A stretch of DNA of 64,000 bases, taken from NCBI RefSeq assembly GCF_001655685.1, contig NZ_LYVF01000013.1:62001-126000 (forward strand), in the 5' to 3' direction. The notes beneath the pieces were generated by a model, which ran no database searches, was not told the DNA's origin, and saw only the letters and a list, made by a program, of their open reading frames with translations. Position 1 is the stretch's first letter. The number at the start of each line of letters is the position of its first letter. This document shows positions 59,467-64,000 of this stretch, piece by piece. This DNA comes from Desulfotomaculum copahuensis. GTDB taxonomy: Bacteria > Bacillota > Desulfotomaculia > Desulfotomaculales > Desulfovirgulaceae. The position numbers and the translations under genes were made by a program.

Positions 59467-62040
59467 TTAATCCTGCTCCGAAGCAGTCTTTTTCTTCCGG
59501 TAGGCTGTATCCGCCAGGGGCAGCCGGTACCTTACCTTCCCGTCATAGCGGTAATAGGCCGCCGCCACCGCCGGGGCGACGGGAATGCCGGCGATTTCCC
59601 CCACGCCTTTGGCGCCGTAGGCCAGCGGGGACGGATTTTTCTCGATCAGCATGATTTCAATTTCCGGCATATCGGTGGCGCGAAACAGGCCCAGCGTACC
59701 GAATTTCACCCGGGGTACGCCGTTCTGCAGCGGGAAATCTTCTCTTAAAGCATAACCCAGGCCCATGGCGATGCCGCCTTCAATCTGGCCCTCCACGGCC
59801 TTCGGATTGATCGCCCGCCCGACGTCGTGCGCCGCCACCACTTTCTTCACCCGGCCCTGTTCGTCCAGGATCACCACATGCGTCGCGTAACCGTAAGCCA
59901 CGTGGTTGACCGGATTTTCCTTGTCCGAATTGAGCGGGTCGGTCACCCCGGCATATTCGCCGTAAAACTCACTGCCATGCAATTGCGATAATGTTGACTG
60001 TTGCAAAGCTTGTTTCAATTTGAGCGCCGCCTGGCGGGTGGCCTCGCCGGTGAACAGTGTCTGCCTGGAGGCGGTGGTGGTTCCCGCATCGGGAGTCAGG
60101 GATGTATCCGGTGTGGCCACTTCGATCAACTCCAGCGGCAGGCCGGTTGTCTCCACCACAATCTGCGACATGGCCGTGGCCAGCCCCTGACCGAGGCAGG
60201 CGGCACTGGTCAGGACACGCACCCGTCCGTCTTCAACCCGGATTTTGACTCTCGATATATCGGGCAGACCCACGCCGATACCGGTATTTTTCAGGGCACA
60301 GGCTATGCCGGCGTACCGGTGGGATTCGTAAACTTCTTTCACCGCCAGCAGGGTTTCTTTGATCGCCGTACCGGCGTCGGCAATCTGTCCGGTCGCATTG
60401 GTCAGACCCGGTTCCAGCGCGTTGCGGTAACGGATTTCCCACGGGGAAATGCCGGCTTTGCGTGCCAGCAGATCCAGGTTGGTTTCACAGGCAAAAGCGG
60501 CCTGCGGCACACCGAAGCCGCGGAACGCCCCGGCCGGCGGATTGTTGGTATAAACGCAGAGACCGGTTATATCGGCATTGGGCACATGATACGGCCCGCC
60601 GATATGCGTGCAGCACCTTTCCAGCACGGGCGGCCCCAGGGAGGCATAGGCTCCCGTATCGGCGACCACCCGGGCCACGATGGCCGTGATTTTCCCCCCG
60701 GCGTCACAGCCGGTGGTCAGTTCAATCTCCATGGCGTGGCGTTTGGGATGCACGAGAATACTTTCCTGCCTGCTCAGGGTGAGCTTGACCGGCCGGCCGG
60801 TCTTCATGGCCAGCAGTGCGGCGTGATGCTGTACGCTCAGGTCTTCTTTGCCGCCGAAAGCCCCTCCGACCAGCCCGGCAATCACGCGCACTTTTTCCAG
60901 GGGCAGGCCGAGAATGGCGGCGATACCGTGCTGATCTTCATATATGCTCTGACTGCTTGAATAAACCGTGATTTCTCCGTTCTCCCCCGGCACCGCCAGC
61001 GCGCTCTCCGGCTCCATATAGGCATGCTCGGTGGGCGGAGTGTAATAGCGGCTGGTCACCACATGGGCCGAACGGGCCAGCGCTTCCTCCGGATTGCCCC
61101 GGCGCACACGGGTGGTGGAGAGTAAATTCCCCTGCGGATGAATTTTCGGCGCATCCGCGGCCAGCGCTTCAGCGGTGGTGGTAACCGGCGGCAGTTCTTC
61201 GTATTCCACTTTGATCAGGTCCAGCGCTTCCCGGGCGGTTTTTTTGGAAGTCGCCGCCACCAGGGCGAGGGCATCACCGATATACCGGGTTTCCTCCCCG
61301 ACATCGACCAGAGCCGGCCAGTCTTTGAAAATAAAGCCCCAGTAACGCACGCCGGGAACGTCTTTGGCCGTCAGCACCGCTTCCACCCCGGGCAGCGCGC
61401 GGGCCGCCGAAACGTCTATGTTTTTAATCAAAGCGCGGGGATATTTCGTCCGCAGCACGGCGCCGTAGAGCATACCCGGCAGATACATGTCGTCCACATA
61501 CCGCCCCGTGCCCAAAACTTTTTCCCGCGCATCCACCCGGTTCAGGCTGGCGCCCACCCCGCTTCCGGCTGGCGCGGCGGGTATTGTTTTTTCGCGCAGC
61601 ATCTGCGCCGCCATTTCGATCGCCCGTTCGATTTTTACGTATCCAGTGCACCGACAGATATTGCCGCGGATGGCTTCTTTAATTTCCCTTTTCGAGGGGT
61701 TGGGGTTTTTATCCAGCAGGGCCCTGGCGCTGATCACCATCCCGGGCGTACAGAAACCGCACTGCACCGCCCCGGCGTCGGCAAAAGCACGGGCGTAAAC
61801 TTCCTTTTCAAAGTCGGAAAGACCCTCCACGGTGAGCAGCTGTTTCCCGCTCACTCTGGCCGTGGTCAGGCGGCAGGAGCGCATGGCCCGGCCGTCCACC
61901 AGAATCATGCAGGCGCCGCAAACGCCTTCGCTGCAACCGTTTTTTAAAGAAGTCACATGCAGTTCTTCCCGCAAATATTCAAGTAAATTGATATCTTCCT
62001 GCGTCGTATAAACCTTTCCGTTGAGGTTTATGGTATACAT
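59467..62040 (-). CDS. xdhD: Fused 2Fe-2S/molybdenum hydroxylase (XdhD-like, selenium-dependent type)
   Basis: 857 residues. The N-terminal 160 hold two [2Fe-2S] sites (CSEGVCGACMILVD, CGFCTPGMVI, CRCTGYVK). The rest is a molybdenum domain with GGAFGGKEDLSVQ, CLGQGLATAM and the catalytic glutamate in KGVGEIAGIPVAPAVAAAYY. No FAD domain. This architecture matches the selenium-dependent molybdenum hydroxylases of Clostridia and E. coli xdhD. ATG after AAAGGTGGTGCAG, overlapping hydA by 13 bp. Confidence 0.92.
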   Translation of the reverse strand: MYTINLNGKVYTTQEDINLLEYLREELHVTSLKNGCSEGVCGACMILVDGRAMRSCRLTTARVSGKQLLTVEGLSDFEKEVYARAFADAGAVQCGFCTPGMVISARALLDKNPNPSKREIKEAIRGNICRCTGYVKIERAIEMAAQMLREKTIPAAPAGSGVGASLNRVDAREKVLGTGRYVDDMYLPGMLYGAVLRTKYPRALIKNIDVSAARALPGVEAVLTAKDVPGVRYWGFIFKDWPALVDVGEETRYIGDALALVAATSKKTAREALDLIKVEYEELPPVTTTAEALAADAPKIHPQGNLLSTTRVRRGNPEEALARSAHVVTSRYYTPPTEHAYMEPESALAVPGENGEITVYSSSQSIYEDQHGIAAILGLPLEKVRVIAGLVGGAFGGKEDLSVQHHAALLAMKTGRPVKLTLSRQESILVHPKRHAMEIELTTGCDAGGKITAIVARVVADTGAYASLGPPVLERCCTHIGGPYHVPNADITGLCVYTNNPPAGAFRGFGVPQAAFACETNLDLLARKAGISPWEIRYRNALEPGLTNATGQIADAGTAIKETLLAVKEVYESHRYAGIACALKNTGIGVGLPDISRVKIRVEDGRVRVLTSAACLGQGLATAMSQIVVETTGLPLELIEVATPDTSLTPDAGTTTASRQTLFTGEATRQAALKLKQALQQSTLSQLHGSEFYGEYAGVTDPLNSDKENPVNHVAYGYATHVVILDEQGRVKKVVAAHDVGRAINPKAVEGQIEGGIAMGLGYALREDFPLQNGVPRVKFGTLGLFRATDMPEIEIMLIEKNPSPLAYGAKGVGEIAGIPVAPAVAAAYYRYDGKVRYRLPLADTAYRKKKTASEQD

Positions 62041-63434
62041 ACTGCACCACCTTTCGCAGCAAACGGCTTGCGAGGCAGGTATTCCCCGCGGGGCCGCCCG
62101 TCACACAGACGGCCGTCTTTCACCACCTGCCGCCCGCGCAAAAACACATGCACCGGCCGGCCTTTTTGTTCAAAACCTTCGTAGGGCGTGTAATCAACCC
62201 GCTGCTGTTGCGTGCCGGCGGTAATCGTCGCACCGCCCCGCGGGTCCCAGACCACGATATCGGCATCGCTGCCCACGGCAATTGTTCCTTTACGGGGATA
62301 CAAACCAAACAGCCTGGCCGCCCGGGTGGAGGTCAGGTCGACAAACCTGTGCAGACTGATCCGGCCGGTCGCCACGCCGTACGTATACAACAATCCCATG
62401 CGGTTCTCCACTCCGGGAATACCGCCGGGTATCCGGCTGAAATCGGTAAGACCAAGTTCCTTTTGCCCTTTAAAATTAAATGAGCAGTGATCCGTGGCCA
62501 CGGTATCCACCAGGCCGCTTTCCAGGCCCGACCACAATACCTGTTGCTCTTCCCGGAAACGCAGAGGAGGCGACATGACATATTTGGCCCCCTCGAACCC
62601 TTCTTTTTGATAACAGTTTTCGTCCAGGAGCAGGTATTGCGGACAAGTTTCCGCGTAAACCTCCACCCCCCGCAGTCTGGCCTCGACCACCGCCCGTAAC
62701 GCCCCGCCGCAGGTGAGATGCACAATATATACGGGCGCACCCGCCAGGCCGGCCAGGACGAGCGCCCTCTCCGTGGCCTCCTGTTCCACCACGGGCGGTC
62801 TGGTCAGGGCATGATAGCGGGGCGATACGTGCCCCGCAGCAAGGGCCCGGTCGACCAGCGCCTGAATCATGTCACCGTTTTCACAATGCAGGCAAATCAG
62901 CGCTCCCGCGCTTTTAGCCGCCGTCAAAGCCTGCAGCAGGACGCCGTCATCCACCTGCAGTGTTCCTTTGTAGGCCATATAAAACTTGAAAGAAGACACC
63001 CCGGCTTCCGCGACCAGCCGGCTCATTTCCCCCGCCGTGCGGTCGGTCCAGTCGGTTATGGCCATATGGAAGGCGTAGTCGGTGTAACATTTGCCCGCAG
63101 CTCTGGCATGCCAGTTGTCCAGCGCCTGCTGGAGGGATTCACCGGCAAACTGGGTGGCGAAATCGATGATCGTGGTGGTGCCGCCCAGAAGCGCCGCCCG
63201 GGTGCCGCTGGCGAAATCGTCGGCGGTGACGGTGCCGCTCACCGGCAGATCAAAGTGCGTATGCGGATCAATGCCCCCGGGGAAGAGAAAGCAGCCGTCC
63301 ACCGACAGAACCTCATCTTCAGGGCGGCCGATCCGCTCGCCGACGGCGACAATCCGCCCGTCTTCCATGAGCACATCAGCCCGGTAACAATCAGCGGCGG
63401 TGACCACCGTTCCCCCGCTCAATAGAATTCCCAT
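62028..63434 (-). CDS. hydA: Dihydropyrimidinase / D-hydantoinase-type amidohydrolase
   Basis: 468 residues. Metal ligands are in GGIDPHTHFDLPVSGT near 53, the carbamylated lysine in SSFKFYMAYKG near 147, and H in ALICLHCENGDM near 180 and VDTVATDHC near 310. In E. coli hyuA of the purine cluster is a phenylhydantoinase. Here it probably opens a ring intermediate of purine breakdown. ATG after AAAAGGAGACGACGG. Confidence 0.93.
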   Translation of the reverse strand: MGILLSGGTVVTAADCYRADVLMEDGRIVAVGERIGRPEDEVLSVDGCFLFPGGIDPHTHFDLPVSGTVTADDFASGTRAALLGGTTTIIDFATQFAGESLQQALDNWHARAAGKCYTDYAFHMAITDWTDRTAGEMSRLVAEAGVSSFKFYMAYKGTLQVDDGVLLQALTAAKSAGALICLHCENGDMIQALVDRALAAGHVSPRYHALTRPPVVEQEATERALVLAGLAGAPVYIVHLTCGGALRAVVEARLRGVEVYAETCPQYLLLDENCYQKEGFEGAKYVMSPPLRFREEQQVLWSGLESGLVDTVATDHCSFNFKGQKELGLTDFSRIPGGIPGVENRMGLLYTYGVATGRISLHRFVDLTSTRAARLFGLYPRKGTIAVGSDADIVVWDPRGGATITAGTQQQRVDYTPYEGFEQKGRPVHVFLRGRQVVKDGRLCDGRPRGEYLPRKPFAAKGGAVCIP

Positions 63435-63481
63435 GCTCCGTCGTCTCCTTTTCGAGCAGCAGTCCGGCGGGATAAGGCCGG

Positions 63482-63513
63482 GGAGGGGCGGAGCGTCTTA
63501 TACGCCCCTCCCT
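63482..63513 (-). other. Stem-loop between arcC and hydA
   Basis: GGGAGGGGCG and CGCCCCTCCC form a perfect 10-bp stem with a 12-nt loop. It has no T-tract and probably regulates relative expression in the operon. Confidence 0.5.
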
Positions 63514-63545
63514 CCATGATAGTCCGAACGCGGAACTTCTTAATT

Positions 63546-64000
63546 TTATGGATAAATATGCGTCCCCGTCTTTCCGGCCACGGCTTCCTCCAGAGATTCG
63601 GGATTGGTGATGATGGCTTTTTTCCCGCCTTTTTCCAGGAAGCTGATCACGGCCTGAATTTTGGGCAGCATGCTCCCCGGAGCAAAATGGCCTTCGGCCA
63701 CATATTTCTTCAAATCCGGCAGATGTACTTCATCCAGCGCTTTTTCCTCCGGCCGGCCGTAATTCAAATACACTTTGGGCACGCCGGTGGAAATGACCAG
63801 CATATCGGCATGCACCTCGGAAGCGAGCAGGCTGGTGGCCAGATCTTTGTCCAGCACTGCATCGATGCCCAGCAGGGTTCCGTCGGGCTGTCTGATCACC
63901 GGAATGCCGCCGCCGCCCACACCGATTACGCAGTAACCGTCATGCGCCAGTCTTTTGATGATATCCTTTTCAATGATTTCCTGCGGAACGGGGGAGGGCA
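63546..64000 (-). CDS. arcC: Carbamate kinase (C-terminal part, cut by window edge)
   Basis: About 150 residues are visible, frame open to the edge. The block KRLAHDGYCVIGVGGGGIPV, LGIDAVLDKDLATSLLASEVHADMLVISTGV and PGSMLPKIQAVISFLEKGGKKA are those of carbamate kinase. It makes ATP from carbamoyl phosphate. Its position at the head of a purine catabolic cluster matches E. coli yqeA. The ATG inside the window at 63920 is not the real start. Confidence 0.93.
   Translation of the reverse strand, partial: PSPVPQEIIEKDIIKRLAHDGYCVIGVGGGGIPVIRQPDGTLLGIDAVLDKDLATSLLASEVHADMLVISTGVPKVYLNYGRPEEKALDEVHLPDLKKYVAEGHFAPGSMLPKIQAVISFLEKGGKKAIITNPESLEEAVAGKTGTHIYP

Noticed and set aside
1-64000. CRISPR arrays, tRNA genes, rRNA genes, intact insertion sequences
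   Set aside because: No regularly spaced repeats, cloverleaf-like sequences, ribosomal RNA or transposase reading frames were noticed.

Overview
The window comes from a GC-rich, endospore-forming, anaerobic Firmicute, most likely of the Clostridia and close to the Desulfotomaculum/Pelotomaculum (Peptococcaceae) group. This rests on gene content: spoIIA and spoVA operons, spmAB, gerW/ytfJ, cotJ, cwlD, dacF, a HutP-family protein, CoA-dehydratase activases, an energy-converting-hydrogenase-related complex and a selenium-type purine hydroxylase cluster. TTG and GTG starts are frequent. I saw no tRNA or rRNA gene, no CRISPR array and no intact insertion sequence.

Layout. Positions 1-5638 (minus strand) hold a Hyf/Nuo-like membrane complex whose large subunit lacks the four NiFe-binding cysteines, so it resembles the Ehr (hydrogenase-related) complexes. 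It is preceded by a 25-bp palindrome and by a dynamin-family GTPase gene with a clear fluoride riboswitch in its leader. Positions 7.9-12.6 kb are mixed: radical SAM protein, chorismate mutase, a HutP-family protein with its own promoter, a Uma2 nuclease, a flavodoxin-family protein and an unknown gene. Positions 12.9-25.4 kb are a conserved housekeeping/sporulation neighbourhood (rluB, spmBA, FAD oxidoreductase, gerW/ytfI, a Gmad2 lipoprotein, trpS, site-2 protease, DHH-CBS tRNA nucleotidyltransferase, lysA behind a lysine riboswitch). scpAB, often found at this locus, are absent from it.

Positions 26-32.3 kb carry a TrpB2-type synthase, a small CBM25-like protein, a TPR protein and three activase/dehydratase-related genes. 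Positions 32.5-43.8 kb are sporulation genes: spoVAF-AE-AD-AC, dodecin, the spoIIA operon with sigF, dacF, a beta-lactamase-like hydrolase, cwlD and cotJABC. A short decayed stretch with a creatininase-like fragment and a LUD-domain gene follows.

Positions 45-64 kb (minus strand) form a molybdenum-hydroxylase island. From its upstream end it reads arcC, hydA, a fused xanthine dehydrogenase, xdhA-xdhB-xdhC, a purine permease, ygfK, ssnA, yqeB and an XdhC-type maturation factor. Then come a DNA-binding-domain-only ModE, a ModE-type operator, a molybdopterin-binding protein and the wrecked remains of a molybdate ABC transporter. Together these genes look like an anaerobic purine uptake and catabolism system with dedicated cofactor maturation, ending in carbamoyl phosphate to ATP conversion.

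The points most worth a second look are the fluoride riboswitch on a dynamin gene, the cysteine-less hydrogenase-like complex beside it, and the ModE operator in front of a decaying molybdate transporter.
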